Assembly: GCA_001898385.1 (NCBI GenBank)
Contig: MKTT01000076.1
Span: 100,212-164,211, forward strand
Source of the DNA: Planctomycetales bacterium 71-10
Lineage (GTDB): Bacteria; Planctomycetota; Planctomycetia; Isosphaerales; Isosphaeraceae
Direction: 5' to 3'
DNA: 64,000 bases
The notes under the pieces are model-generated. The model saw only the letters and a program-made list of their open reading frames with translations, made no database searches and was not told where the DNA came from. Shown here piece by piece: positions 1 through 8,706 of the stretch; the first letter of the stretch is position 1; the number at the start of each line of letters is the position of its first letter. The position numbers and the translations under genes are program-made.

Positions 1-2
1 GC

Positions 3-326
3 CGCTGGCCCGTGCTCCGCGGGACCGACATCCCGTTCGACGTCGACGGCGCGGACGTCGTCCTGGTCGACGACGTGCTGTTCACCGGCCGGACCATCCG
101 CGCGGCCATCAACGCCGTCTGCGACCTGGGGCGGCCGTCCCGGATCCGGCTGGCCGTGCTCGTCGACCGCGGGGGCCGCGAGCTGCCCATCCAGCCCGAC
201 GTCGTCGGGCTCGCGCTGGAGACCGACCTTCGCGATCGCGTCCAGGTGCGCCTGAGGCCGTTCGACCCGGGCGACGAGATCGCCCGGATCCCGGCCCCTC
301 CCGGCCCCGAGAGGAGCCCCTCGTGA
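3..326 (+). CDS. pyrR: PyrR bifunctional regulator / uracil phosphoribosyltransferase (3' part only)
   Basis: This is the C-terminal part of a gene whose 5' end lies outside the window; the reading frame is open from base 3. It contains the PRPP-binding signature of type I phosphoribosyltransferases ([16 protein letters not shown], about bases 60-107), followed by the PyrR-typical [13 protein letters not shown]. PyrR proteins bind pyr mRNA and attenuate pyrimidine operons in response to UMP; many also convert uracil and PRPP to UMP. The stop overlaps the GTG start of pyrB by four bases, so the two genes are translationally coupled, as expected for a pyr operon. No attenuator can be judged because the leader is outside the window. 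Confidence 0.9.
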   Translation, partial: RWPVLRGTDIPFDVDGADVVLVDDVLFTGRTIRAAINAVCDLGRPSRIRLAVLVDRGGRELPIQPDVVGLALETDLRDRVQVRLRPFDPGDEIARIPAPPGPERSPS

Positions 327-1309
327 CCACCGCATCGCTCGCCGACCCGGCCCCGGCCGACTCCGGCCCGGCCCCCTTCGCCTGGACCCGCAAGCACCTC
401 CTCGGCCTGGAAGACCTGTCGCGCGAGGAGATCACGGCCGTCCTCGACACCGCCGAGTCGTTCTCCGAGGTGTCGAAGCGGAGCCGCAAGAAGGTCCCCG
501 CGCTCCAGGGGCGGGTGGTCTTCAACCTGTTCTTCGAGAACTCCACCCGCACCCGCACCAGCTTCAGCCTCGCGGCCAAGCGGCTCTCGGCCGACGTCCA
601 GGACTTCTCGGCCAGCGTCTCCAGCATCTCCAAGGGGGAGACGTTCATCGACACGGCCAAGAACATCGAGGCCATGGGCTGCGACGTCATGGTCGTCCGG
701 CACCCGACCCCGGGCGCGCCCCACCTGCTCTCCCAGCACGTCCAGTCGTCCATCATCAACGCCGGCGACGGCGCGCACGAGCACCCCACGCAGGGCCTGC
801 TCGACCTGATGACGATCCGCCGCGCCAAGGGGGGCTTCGAGGGCCTGACCGTCGCCCTGATCGGCGACATCGCCCACTCCCGCGTCGCCCGCTCCAACAT
901 CTGGGGCCTGCTGAAGCTGGGCGCGAAGGTCATCCTCTGCGGCCCGCCGACCCTCGTCCCCCGGGGGATGGAGCGCCTGGGCTGCGAGGTCGCTTACCGC
1001 CTGGACGACGTGCTCCATCGCTGCGACGTCATCAACGTCCTGCGGATCCAGTTCGAGCGCCAGCAGCGGGGCCTGTTCCCCTCGGTCGGCGAATACTCGC
1101 AGTTCTACATGATGACCCAGGAGCGGGTGAAGAAGGCCAAGGACGACCTCCTGATCCTCGCCCCCGGCCCGATCAACCGCGGCGTCGAGCTGACCCCGGA
1201 GGTCGCCGACGGCAAGCACTCCGCCATCCTCGACCAGGTCAGCAACGGCCTGGCCGTCCGCATGGCCGTCCTCTACCTCCTCAGCGGCAAGATGCCCGCG
1301 GGGGAGTGA
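323..1309 (+). CDS. pyrB: Aspartate carbamoyltransferase catalytic subunit
   Basis: A 328-residue protein with a GTG start that overlaps the pyrR stop. It catalyses carbamoyl phosphate + L-aspartate to N-carbamoyl-L-aspartate, the first committed step of UMP synthesis, in the cytoplasm. The carbamoyl-phosphate loop [11 protein letters not shown] is at residues 71-81, and the [12 protein letters not shown] block of the ATCase/OTCase family lies near residue 155. The length is usual for the family, with an extra Ala/Pro-rich tail of about 18 residues at the N terminus. No pyrI regulatory subunit is adjacent; PyrR/PyrB/PyrC in series fits the Gram-positive-like arrangement also found in planctomycetes. 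Confidence 0.97.
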   Translation: MTTASLADPAPADSGPAPFAWTRKHLLGLEDLSREEITAVLDTAESFSEVSKRSRKKVPALQGRVVFNLFFENSTRTRTSFSLAAKRLSADVQDFSASVSSISKGETFIDTAKNIEAMGCDVMVVRHPTPGAPHLLSQHVQSSIINAGDGAHEHPTQGLLDLMTIRRAKGGFEGLTVALIGDIAHSRVARSNIWGLLKLGAKVILCGPPTLVPRGMERLGCEVAYRLDDVLHRCDVINVLRIQFERQQRGLFPSVGEYSQFYMMTQERVKKAKDDLLILAPGPINRGVELTPEVADGKHSAILDQVSNGLAVRMAVLYLLSGKMPAGE

Positions 1310-1342
1310 GGCCGCCCGCCTCGCCCTTCTGCGCCCGGGGCC

Positions 1343-1413
1343 GTCCCCTCTCCCGCCGGGAGAGGGTGCCGCGCAGCGGCGGGTGAGGGTCGCCGGGGCG
1401 CAGAGGGCATTCC
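1343..1413. repeat. REP-like palindromic intergenic unit, copy A
   Basis: It begins with a near-perfect palindrome of the CCCTCTCCCGCCGGGAGAGGG type, continues with GCGCAGCGGCGGGTGAGGGTCG and ends near GAGGGCAT. The same succession recurs at 3751-3822 with one single-base length difference and a few mismatches, and shorter versions occur at 4121-4147 (reverse orientation) and 12887-12909. All copies are between genes. Confidence 0.75.
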
Positions 1414-1446
1414 GGGCGCGCAAAAGCCGGGATGGACCTGGTCGGG

Positions 1447-1537
1447 ACCGGGAGGGTGGTCCGGGCGGTCCGCCCGGACGTCCCTATCCCCGACGGCCAT
1501 CGACGTCCGGGCGGACCGCCCGGACCACCCTCCCGGT
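1447..1537. repeat. Perfect 35-bp inverted repeat with 21-base spacer
   Basis: The left arm 1447-1481 and right arm 1503-1537 are exact reverse complements by base-by-base comparison. Each arm contains a smaller palindrome (TCCGGGCGG-T/A-CCGCCCGGA), so either strand could fold into one long hairpin or a branched cruciform. There is no T-tract after it, so it is not a classic intrinsic terminator. It lies about 120 bases before the pyrC start. Confidence 0.85.
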
Positions 1538-1568
1538 CTTACTTGACTCCCTCCGAAAGTCCAGCGAA

Positions 1569-1611
1569 CCTCACCCGGCCCTCGGGGCCGCCCTCTCCCG
1601 GCGTGAGGGGA
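1569..1611. repeat. REP-like unit, reverse-oriented and diverged
   Basis: It contains CCTCACCCGG, an internal GGCCC/GGGCC hairpin and CCCTCTCCCGG, then TGAGGGGAC. These are the pieces of the REP-like unit in the opposite order, so 1343-1611 reads as a composite with inverted ends around the 35-bp inverted repeat. Confidence 0.5.
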
Positions 1612-1655
1612 CTTCAACGTCCGCATCCCGACCCTTCGTCTCAAGGACCCTCGCC

Positions 1656-2951
1656 TTGCCCACCATCCAGATCACCGGCGGACGGATCATCGACCCCTCG
1701 CGCGACCTCGACGCGGTCGGCGACGTCTGGATTCGCGACGGCAAGGTCGTCGCCGACGGCGGCGGCGCGGCGGCCGACCGGGTCGTCGACGCCCGCGGGC
1801 TGATCGTCGCCCCCGGCCTCATCGACGTCCACGTCCACCTCCGCGAGCCGGGGCAGGAGGAGGACGAGACCATCGCCACCGGCGCCGCCGCGGCGCTGGC
1901 GGGGGGCGTCACGACCGTCGCCTGCATGCCCAACACGCTCCCGCCGATCGACACCCAGGCCACGGCCGAGTTCGTCGTCCTCCAGGGCCGGCGGGCCCGG
2001 CAGGCCAACGTCTTCCCCGTCGGCTGCGTGAGCAAGGGCCGCAAGGGGGAGGAGCTGGCGGCGCTCGGCCAGCTCGTCGCCGGCGGCGCGGTCGCCTTCA
2101 CGGACGACGGGGCCCCCGTCTCCGATGCCGGCCTCATGCGCCGGGCCCTCGAATACTCGAAGATGTTCAACCTGGTCATCATGCAGCACTGCCAGGTCAT
2201 GGAATTGACCGCCGGCGGCGTGATGAACGAGGGGTTCGAATCGATGCGGCTCGGCCTGGGCGGCATGCCCGCCGCGGCCGAGGACATCATGGTCGCCCGC
2301 GACATCCGGCTCGCCGAGATCACCGGCGGCCGGCTCCACGTCCAGCACATCTCCACCGCGAGGGCCGTGGAACTCGTCCGCGAGGGCAAGCGCCGCGGGA
2401 TCCGCGTCACGGCCGAGGCCTGCCCCCACCACTTCAGCCTGACCGACGAGAGCCTGCGAACCTTCGACTCGAACTACAAGATGAACCCCCCGCTCCGCAC
2501 CGCCGAGGACGTCGCCGCGGTGATCGACGGCCTGAAGGACGGCACGATCGAGATCCTCTGCACCGACCACGCCCCCCACGCCCGCGAGAAGAAGATGCGC
2601 GAGCTGGACCAGGCCCCGTTCGGGATCGTCGGCCTGGAGACCCTGCTCCCCATCACCGTCACCCACCTGATCGAGCCCGGCCACCTCTCCTGGCCCGAGG
2701 CGATCCGCAAGATGACCATCAACGCCGCGAACCTGCTGAATCTATCCAACAAGGGCTCCCTCCGCCCCGGCGCCGACGCCGACGTCACCGTCATCGACCC
2801 CGCGCTCGCCTGGACCGTCGAGGCGTCCCAGCTCCGCAGCAAGAGCAAGAACACCCCCTACGACGGCTGGCAGGTCCGCGGCAGGGCCCACACCGTCATC
2901 GTCGACGGGGAGGTGCGCTACACGCTGGCGGGGGCCGCCGCGACGGCTTGA
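1656..2951 (+). CDS. pyrC: Dihydroorotase
   Basis: A 431-residue amidohydrolase that cyclises N-carbamoyl-L-aspartate to dihydroorotate in UMP synthesis. The metal-binding HVHLREPG is at residues 59-66; further signatures are TEACPHHFSLTDE and CTDHAPHA, typical of the class I PyrC/AllB-like family. I place the start at TTG 1656 because AAGGA lies seven bases upstream and the protein then begins PTIQITGGRIIDP, matching family N termini. The longer open frame upstream translates palindromic repeat DNA. The gene follows pyrB in the same orientation, and a terminator-like hairpin follows 10 bases after its stop. Confidence 0.95.
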   Translation: MPTIQITGGRIIDPSRDLDAVGDVWIRDGKVVADGGGAAADRVVDARGLIVAPGLIDVHVHLREPGQEEDETIATGAAAALAGGVTTVACMPNTLPPIDTQATAEFVVLQGRRARQANVFPVGCVSKGRKGEELAALGQLVAGGAVAFTDDGAPVSDAGLMRRALEYSKMFNLVIMQHCQVMELTAGGVMNEGFESMRLGLGGMPAAAEDIMVARDIRLAEITGGRLHVQHISTARAVELVREGKRRGIRVTAEACPHHFSLTDESLRTFDSNYKMNPPLRTAEDVAAVIDGLKDGTIEILCTDHAPHAREKKMRELDQAPFGIVGLETLLPITVTHLIEPGHLSWPEAIRKMTINAANLLNLSNKGSLRPGADADVTVIDPALAWTVEASQLRSKSKNTPYDGWQVRGRAHTVIVDGEVRYTLAGAAATA

Positions 2952-2960
2952 ATCCGCATC

Positions 2961-2994
2961 CTCCCGCCCTAAACTTGGATCAGGGCGGGAGTTT
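2961..2994 (+). terminator. Intrinsic terminator-like hairpin after pyrC
   Basis: CTCCCGCCCT (2961-2970) pairs perfectly with AGGGCGGGAG (2982-2991) across an 11-base loop and is followed by a short T stretch. It probably ends the pyr transcription unit. Confidence 0.6.
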
Positions 2995-3022
2995 CCTGCG
3001 GCGATCGGGGTGCGCGAGGTCC

Positions 3023-3721
3023 ATGCGCTGGCTCATCGACGGCTACAACGTGATGCACGTCGCCGGCGTCATCGACTCCAAGATGGGCCGCGAGCGGTTC
3101 CGCAAGGCGCGAAAACGGTTCCTGGACCACCTGGCGTCGAAGCTGGGGGACCTCGCGGCCGAGACCACCATCGTCTTCGACGCCAACAAGCCGCCGGTCG
3201 ACTTCCCCGTCGAGTCGACCTACCGGCGGATCTCGGTCATCTTCGCCCTCTCCGACCCCAGTGCCGACGCCCGCATCGAGCGGATCCTGGCGAAGCACTC
3301 CACCCCCAAGGCCCTGACCGTCGTCTCCAACGACCGGGAAGTCCGCCAGTCGGCCACCCGCCGCAGGGCCCGCGCCCTCAAGGCCGACGAGTTCCTCGAC
3401 CGCCTCCCCACCCTCGCGTATCAGCGACGAGCGCCGATGAACGTCCCCGACCCCGAAGCCGTCCGGACCGCCCCCGCCCTCGACGACGCCGAGCGGGCCT
3501 ACTGGGAGGAAGTCTTCGGCGCGGCCGACGAGGATCCCGCCCCCCGCGAGCCCGCTCCTTCGAAGAAATCGGTCACCCGCGGGGCCCCCCCCGCCCCCGA
3601 CCGCCGTCGCGTGGAGAAGCCTCGCCGGGTCGACGTCGACGACGTGCCGGACCTCCGCCGGGCCATGATTACGGATGCCGACATCGCCGCGATCCGACGC
3701 GAGATCGAGCGCGAGGGGTGA
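3023..3721 (+). CDS. NYN-domain RNA-binding / putative RNase protein (YacP-like)
   Basis: A 232-residue protein. The N-terminal 130 residues form a NYN (PIN-like) domain: MRWLIDGYNVMH at the start, FDANKP near residue 55, DARIERIL near residue 80 and VVSNDREVRQSA near residue 100. This layout matches the YacP/Rae1 family of ribosome-associated endoribonucleases. The acidic residues expected at the PIN active site are present. The C-terminal 100 residues are Pro/Arg/Asp-rich and probably disordered. ATG 3023 is chosen because GAGG lies just upstream and the motif begins at once; the in-frame ATG at 2948 would run through the terminator hairpin. Substrate and role are unknown. Confidence 0.8.
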   Translation: MRWLIDGYNVMHVAGVIDSKMGRERFRKARKRFLDHLASKLGDLAAETTIVFDANKPPVDFPVESTYRRISVIFALSDPSADARIERILAKHSTPKALTVVSNDREVRQSATRRRARALKADEFLDRLPTLAYQRRAPMNVPDPEAVRTAPALDDAERAYWEEVFGAADEDPAPREPAPSKKSVTRGAPPAPDRRRVEKPRRVDVDDVPDLRRAMITDADIAAIRREIEREG

Positions 3722-3750
3722 GCATCCGGGGGCTCGCCGCGTCGCGCGAA

Positions 3751-3822
3751 GTCCCCTCTCCCGCCGGGAGAGGGCGGCCGCGCAGCGGCGGGTGAGGGTC
3801 GTCGGAGCACCGAGGGCATGCC
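3751..3822. repeat. REP-like palindromic intergenic unit, copy B
   Basis: It aligns with 1343-1413 over its whole length: the same CCCTCTCCCGCCGGGAGAGGG hairpin, the same GCGCAGCGGCGGGTGAGGGTCG segment and the same GAGGGCAT end. A deleted, inverted version lies at 4121-4147, on the other side of the 184-bp element. Confidence 0.75.
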
Positions 3823-3856
3823 GACGGCGCGGTCGCCGAGTGGGCTTACGACAAGC

Positions 3857-4040
3857 GGCCTTCCCCCCTCGCGGGGGAAGGTGGCCCGGAGGGCCGGATG
3901 AGGGGGACGACGAGCAGGACGGCCGTCGGGCTCCCGGGCCGGTCGGGCGGGCTTTCGAATCCCCACGGGCCTCGCGCTTCGCGTCCCCCTCATCTGACGC
4001 CTTCGGCGTCTGTCTTCCCCCGCGAGGGGGGAAGACCGTC
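3857..4040. repeat. 184-bp MITE-like element, copy 1
   Basis: Both ends carry the same 21-base sequence in inverted orientation (CTTCCCCCCTCGCGGGGGAAG and its reverse complement), each of which can itself fold. Inside are GATGAGGGGGAC and its inverse GTCCCCCTCATC, a GGCCC/GGGCC hairpin and a GACGCC-TTC-GGCGTC hairpin. It aligns ungapped with 46243-46426; I count 17 mismatches. It has no coding capacity, so if mobile it would need a transposase in trans. Confidence 0.75.
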
Positions 4041-4120
4041 TTCGACCCGCATCGGCATGCTTTCGACGCAGCACCTCGAGGGGAGGAGGACTTGATCGCC
4101 GCGGTCTTCTCGAAATCCGA

Positions 4121-4147
4121 CGACCCTCACCCGGCGGGAGAGGGGAC
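4121..4147. repeat. Truncated, reverse-oriented REP-like unit
   Basis: Its reverse complement begins with the same 18 bases as copy B (GTCCCCTCTCCCGCCGGG) and then jumps to TGAGGGTCGTCGGA, skipping the middle of the unit. Together with copy B it brackets the 184-bp element in inverted orientation. Confidence 0.6.
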
Positions 4148-4377
4148 GCGATCGGCCAGGTCCGCCTCTCGATTCATGCGGAGGCGATCCCATCGACGGG
4201 GATGGGACGAGGAGGGCGACGCCCTTCGAGCCCGTCGCGTTCGCGTCGCCTTATGGCATCCGGGGCCCGCGCGCGGTTAAAATGCCCCCTTCCATCGCCC
4301 GCCGGCGAGCCCGGCGGACGAGGCCGGCGATGCGCGCCGTTCCCGTTCTACCTACTGGACAACAGGGCCGTTCGGCA

Positions 4378-5634
4378 ATGAAGGTTCACGAGTATCAGGC
4401 CAAGGAACTGCTCGCCAAGGCCGGGGTCGCGGTGCCGGCGGGGATCGTCGTCTCGACGCCCGCGGAGGCCGCGAAGGCTTACGAGGAACTGGGCGGCGGC
4501 CTGATCGTCGTCAAGGCCCAGGTCCACGCCGGGGGCCGCGGCAAGGGCGTGGCCGTCGGCCCCGAGGTCGACCGCGGCCTCGCCCTGGCGATCGCCAGCG
4601 GCGAGAAGTCTCGCCCCGACGGCATGGCCAAGGGCGTCCAGCTCGTCAAGTCGGCGGCCGACGCCGAGAAGGCCGCCGCCAGCCTGCTGGGCAAGACCCT
4701 GGTGACGTACCAGACCGGGCCCGAGGGCCAGGCGATCAAGAAGGTGCTGATCACCGTCGGCCACGACATCGCCAAGGAGCTGTACCTCGGCCTGGCCGTC
4801 GACCGCAACACCAAGCGGCCCGTCGTCATGGCCTCCACCGAGGGCGGCGTCGACATCGAGACGGTCGCCCACAACACGCCCGAGAAGATCGTCCACGAGC
4901 CCGTCGACGTGGCCCTCGGCCTCCAGCCGTTCCAGGCCCGCAAGCTCTGCAAGGCCCTGGGCCTCTCCGGCGACTCCGCCAAGAAGGGCGCGGTCTTCCT
5001 CAAGAACTTCGTCAAGTTCTGCATCGACTCCGACGCCTCGCTCGCCGAGATCAACCCCCTGATCGTCACCGACAAGGGCGAGGTGATGGCGCTCGACTGC
5101 AAGCTGAACTTCGACGACAACGCCAACTTCCGCCACAAGGACTACGCCGCGCTGATCGACGAGGACGAGGAGGATCCGGCCGAGCTGCGAGCCGGCCGCT
5201 CGGGCCTCTCGTACGTCAGCCTCGACGGCGACATCGCCTGCCTGGTCAACGGTGCCGGCCTGGCCATGAGCACGATGGACCTGATCAAGTACCACGGCGG
5301 CGAGCCGGCCAACTTCCTCGACGTCGGCGGCGGGGCCGAGAAGGACCAGGTGCTGGAAGCCTTCCGCATCCTGCTGTCGTCCGACAAGGTCAACGCGGTC
5401 CTCGTCAACATCTTCGGCGGCATCATGCGGTGCGACGTCATCGCCCAGGCCCTCCTGGCCGCCTACGACGAGATCGACTTCCGCGTCCCCCTGGTCGTCC
5501 GCCTGGAGGGGACCAACTCCGACATCGGCAAGGCCCTCCTGGAGAAGTCCGGGCGCAAGATCATCACGGCCGACGGCCTGACCGACGCCGCCCAGAAGGT
5601 CGTGGCCGCGGCCAAGAAGCACTCGGCCGCCTGA
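4378..5634 (+). CDS. sucC: Succinyl-CoA synthetase (ADP-forming) beta subunit
   Basis: A 418-residue ATP-grasp protein starting [12 protein letters not shown], the standard SucC N terminus. With SucD it interconverts succinyl-CoA, ADP and Pi with succinate, CoA and ATP in the TCA cycle. The ATP-grasp region (about 1-235) contains [12 protein letters not shown]; the C-terminal CoA-ligase domain has [17 protein letters not shown] and [13 protein letters not shown]. It is somewhat longer than the E. coli protein (388 aa), with small insertions after residue 70. The ATG at 4378 is chosen over the in-frame ATG at 4282 because family homology begins there. It is followed closely by sucD and a Nudix gene. 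Confidence 0.97.
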   Translation: MKVHEYQAKELLAKAGVAVPAGIVVSTPAEAAKAYEELGGGLIVVKAQVHAGGRGKGVAVGPEVDRGLALAIASGEKSRPDGMAKGVQLVKSAADAEKAAASLLGKTLVTYQTGPEGQAIKKVLITVGHDIAKELYLGLAVDRNTKRPVVMASTEGGVDIETVAHNTPEKIVHEPVDVALGLQPFQARKLCKALGLSGDSAKKGAVFLKNFVKFCIDSDASLAEINPLIVTDKGEVMALDCKLNFDDNANFRHKDYAALIDEDEEDPAELRAGRSGLSYVSLDGDIACLVNGAGLAMSTMDLIKYHGGEPANFLDVGGGAEKDQVLEAFRILLSSDKVNAVLVNIFGGIMRCDVIAQALLAAYDEIDFRVPLVVRLEGTNSDIGKALLEKSGRKIITADGLTDAAQKVVAAAKKHSAA

Positions 5635-5690
5635 CCCGCCCCGGACCCGTCCCAACACACACGGCTCGCATCCACGGAATCGATAATCCC

Positions 5691-6568
<878 letters not shown>

Positions 6569-6572
<4 letters not shown>

Positions 6573-7123
6573 GCGACCATCGCGAGAACCCGTGGCGGGC
6601 CGTGGCGACGCGGCCCGTCTACGACAACCCCTGGATCCGCGTCCGCCAGGACGAGGTGATCCGCCCCGACGGCCTCCCCGGCATCTACGGCGTCGTCGAG
6701 TTCAAGAACCGGGCCGTCGGCGTCCTCCCCGTCGAGGACGACGGCTCGATCTGGCTCGTCGGCCAGCATCGCTACCCCCTGGACGCCTACTCCTGGGAGA
6801 TGCCCGAGGGGGGCTGCCCGCCCGAGGAGTCGCCCGATGAGGCCGTCCTCCGCGAGCTGAAGGAGGAGACGGGGATGACGTGCGACCGCCTGGAGCTGGT
6901 CGCCCGCTGCCACCTGTCGAACTCGGTCAGCGACGAGGAGGCGTTCATCTACCGCGCCTCCGGGCTGACGCACGGCCCGAGCGACCCCGAGGGCACCGAG
7001 CGCCTGGAGGTCCGCCGCGTCCCCTGGGCCGAGGCCTGGCGGATGCTCAAGGACGGCGAGATCACCGACGCGATGTCGGTCGTCGCCATCCTCCACGAGG
7101 CGGTCCGTCGTCTTGAAGGGTGA
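6569..7123 (+). CDS. Nudix hydrolase (ADP-ribose pyrophosphatase-like)
   Basis: A 184-residue protein with a complete Nudix box, [20 protein letters not shown] followed by TGM, at about residues 83-105; all consensus positions (GX5EX7REUXEEXGU) are filled. The upstream [20 protein letters not shown] resembles ADP-ribose and nucleoside-diphosphate-sugar pyrophosphatases (NudF-like), which cleave X-linked nucleoside diphosphates with Mg2+. GTG 6569 overlaps the sucD stop, so the gene is probably the third member of the sucCD operon. The exact substrate cannot be read from sequence. Confidence 0.85.
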
Positions 7124-7133
7124 AATGAGACGA

Positions 7134-7149
7134 CCCGCATCCCTGCGGG
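7134..7149. terminator. Small hairpin between convergent genes
   Basis: CCCGCA (7134-7139) and TGCGGG (7144-7149) form a six-pair stem with a TCCC loop in the 57-base gap between the Nudix gene and the convergent amidase gene. No T-tract follows on either strand, so a terminator role is tentative. Confidence 0.3.
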
Positions 7150-7180
7150 CCGGAGATGGAAGGCGAGGCGTGGCGATCGA

Positions 7181-8365
7181 TCAGCGGGCGGGCGCGACCA
7201 GGGCCGGGACTTCGAGGTCGCCGTCCTGCATCCGCCACGCGGTCGGCACGGCGCGACGGTCGACGCCGCGCGGGGCCGGCGTGGCGTCGGCCTGGGCCTC
7301 GTTGCGCGTCGGGATGTTCAGGGCGTCGTCCGGGAAGTGCTTGCCGGGGCAGACGGTCGGCGTCGCCGCCATGTGCGAATGCGTCTCCATCCGGGCCTGG
7401 TCGATCCGGTACTTCTCGCTCAGGTAGGCGATCAGCGCCTTGAGCGCCGCCTGCTGCCTGGGGGTCGGCGGGGCCTTCTCGAAGTCGCCGATCAGGCAGA
7501 CGCCGATGCCGTACTCGTCGATGTCGGCGCGGCGCGCGTTGCGGCAGTGGACGCCGTGCTTCTGCTTCACCCAGCGCTGGGAGACCTCGATCTGGCCGTC
7601 GCCGCTGCCGGTGCCGTTGCCGATCACGAAGTGGTAGCCGCAGCCGTCGGCGCTCCCCAGCAGCTTGCGATGCTCGGCGTCGATGTCGGCGTACGAGCCC
7701 TCTTCGGTCGCGCTGTGGTGGACGACGACGTACTTCCACGGGCGGTCGGCCTTGTCGGGGAAGAACAGGTCGTCGGCCGCGTCGCCCGCGAAGTAGCCTT
7801 CCAGCGCCCCGCTCGTGCTCGCGCGGCGGACCACGCCGGCCGAGGAGGTCGTCTTCAGCGAGCCCGACCCGCCGGGGCCCATGCTGGTCGGCGAGGTCAT
7901 CTCGGGCGTGGTCGCCTTGGGCTTGGACTCGATCGGCGGCCGGAGGCTGCGCGAGCGGGTCGTCGAGGAGGCGGCGGGCGACAGGTCGAGGTCGTCGGGC
8001 GAGGCCGTGGGGGCGCGCTCGACGGAGGGGGCCCGCCGCGAGCTGGTGGTCGGCGAGGGGGGCGTGATCTCCACGTCCGAGGGGATCGAGCCCGACGGCG
8101 AGCTGATGACCGGCTCGTCGGCCGGGGCGGCGAGGGAGCCGCCGCGGATCACCGCGCCGGGGCTCTCGACGACCGTCGCGCCGCCGGCCCCGCCGCAGTT
8201 GGAGCAGCCGGGGGTCACGACCGCGCGGGGCGCGGGCATCACGGGCCGGAGGACCGATCGCCTGTGGTTGCAGCCGGCGGTCAGCAGGGCGCCGACGGCG
8301 GTCATCGCGAGGCACGCCTTGTGGGCGCGCACCGCGAACGGGGCCGAAGTCTTGTCAGCCATCAT
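7181..8365 (-). CDS. Lipoprotein N-acetylmuramoyl-L-alanine amidase (Amidase_2/PGRP fold)
   Basis: A 394-residue predicted lipoprotein. The N terminus has a hydrophobic segment ending in LLTAGC (Cys32), a lipobox. Residues 35-180 are a low-complexity, Ser/Pro/Arg-rich linker. The C-terminal half is an amidase_2 domain: VVVHHSATEEG, GYHFVIGNG, a GVCLIGDFE strand and SHMAATPTVCPGKHFP. The HH pair, the later His and the Cys correspond to the zinc site and catalytic region of T7-lysozyme/AmpD-like amidases, which cut MurNAc-L-Ala bonds in peptidoglycan. Two adjacent ATGs follow GAGGAG; I use the first. It converges on the Nudix gene. Confidence 0.85.
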   Translation of the reverse strand: MMADKTSAPFAVRAHKACLAMTAVGALLTAGCNHRRSVLRPVMPAPRAVVTPGCSNCGGAGGATVVESPGAVIRGGSLAAPADEPVISSPSGSIPSDVEITPPSPTTSSRRAPSVERAPTASPDDLDLSPAASSTTRSRSLRPPIESKPKATTPEMTSPTSMGPGGSGSLKTTSSAGVVRRASTSGALEGYFAGDAADDLFFPDKADRPWKYVVVHHSATEEGSYADIDAEHRKLLGSADGCGYHFVIGNGTGSGDGQIEVSQRWVKQKHGVHCRNARRADIDEYGIGVCLIGDFEKAPPTPRQQAALKALIAYLSEKYRIDQARMETHSHMAATPTVCPGKHFPDDALNIPTRNEAQADATPAPRGVDRRAVPTAWRMQDGDLEVPALVAPAR

Positions 8366-8706
8366 CCCATCTCCTCGTCGGGCCGGTCATACGCTCGACA
8401 TCCCGGGTCGAGCCTCGACACCCACGAATCGCAAGAGCGATGCCGAACCATCGATCGTGCTTCCGTGGCGAGGGACCAGAAATCCCGACTTCGACTGAAG
8501 TCTACACGCCGTTCGGCCGATGGGCGGGAATCCCGGGAAATTTTCCAGGAAATCCTCAAGTCGCGGGGGCCAGGCCGCCGTCCCACCCTTGTAAAAACTT
8601 CAAACGCCTGCAAGATTCAGCATTCTTCGACGTATGGAAGCGACGGTTTTTCGGGTCGCGAGGGCGGCGCAGGATGCGCGGGCGATCCCGCCCCGGCCCT
8701 CTCCCC
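8366..8706. other. 341-bp upstream region of the amidase gene
   Basis: The region lies between the amidase gene and the HAD gene, both read leftward, so it holds the amidase promoter and the 3' end of the HAD transcript. It is less GC-rich than the neighbouring coding DNA, with A/T runs near 8535 and 8590. A small inverted repeat GACTTC-GACT-GAAGTC is at 8487-8502. I see no convincing gene and no -35/-10 pair with proper spacing. Confidence 0.5.

Larger units (their letters stand above)
1310..1655. other. pyrB-pyrC intergenic region filled with palindromic repeats
   Basis: The 346 bases between pyrB and pyrC contain no convincing gene, although one frame stays open here and could wrongly extend pyrC upstream. 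They hold a short REP-like unit (1343-1413), a perfect 35-bp inverted repeat (1447-1537) and a related, reverse-oriented unit (1569-1611). Only the last bases (AAGGA near 1643) look like a ribosome binding site for pyrC. Whether pyrB and pyrC are still co-transcribed across this block cannot be told from sequence. Confidence 0.7.
3722..4377. other. 656-bp repeat island between the NYN gene and sucC
   Basis: No credible gene is seen. The region holds a forward REP-like unit (3751-3822), a 184-bp MITE-like element (3857-4040), a reverse REP-like unit (4121-4147) and then about 230 bases leading to sucC. The 9-base arms GCATGCCGA (3816-3824) and TCGGCATGC (4052-4060) flank the 184-bp element, so the island has nested inverted symmetry. 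A TAAAAT box at 4278-4283 could be a -10 element for sucC, but no good -35 is present. Confidence 0.65.

Noticed and set aside
1383..1655. Upstream in-frame extension of pyrC starting at GTG 1383
   Set aside because: It would translate REP-like units and the 35-bp inverted repeat, and it has no family homology; TTG 1656 has a good ribosome binding site.
2225..2250. GGTTCGAATCG, a second tRNA-like string
   Set aside because: It lies inside the conserved coding part of pyrC and has no flanking tRNA stems.
3950..3975. TTCGAATCC, a tRNA T-loop-like string inside the 184-bp element
   Set aside because: No acceptor, D-arm or anticodon stems can be built around it, and copy 2 changes the string to TTCGAATCT. 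It is not a tRNA.
3675..4280. Arg/Pro-rich frames across the repeat island before sucC
   Set aside because: They read through palindromic repeats in several frames and both strands with no ribosome binding site or domain.
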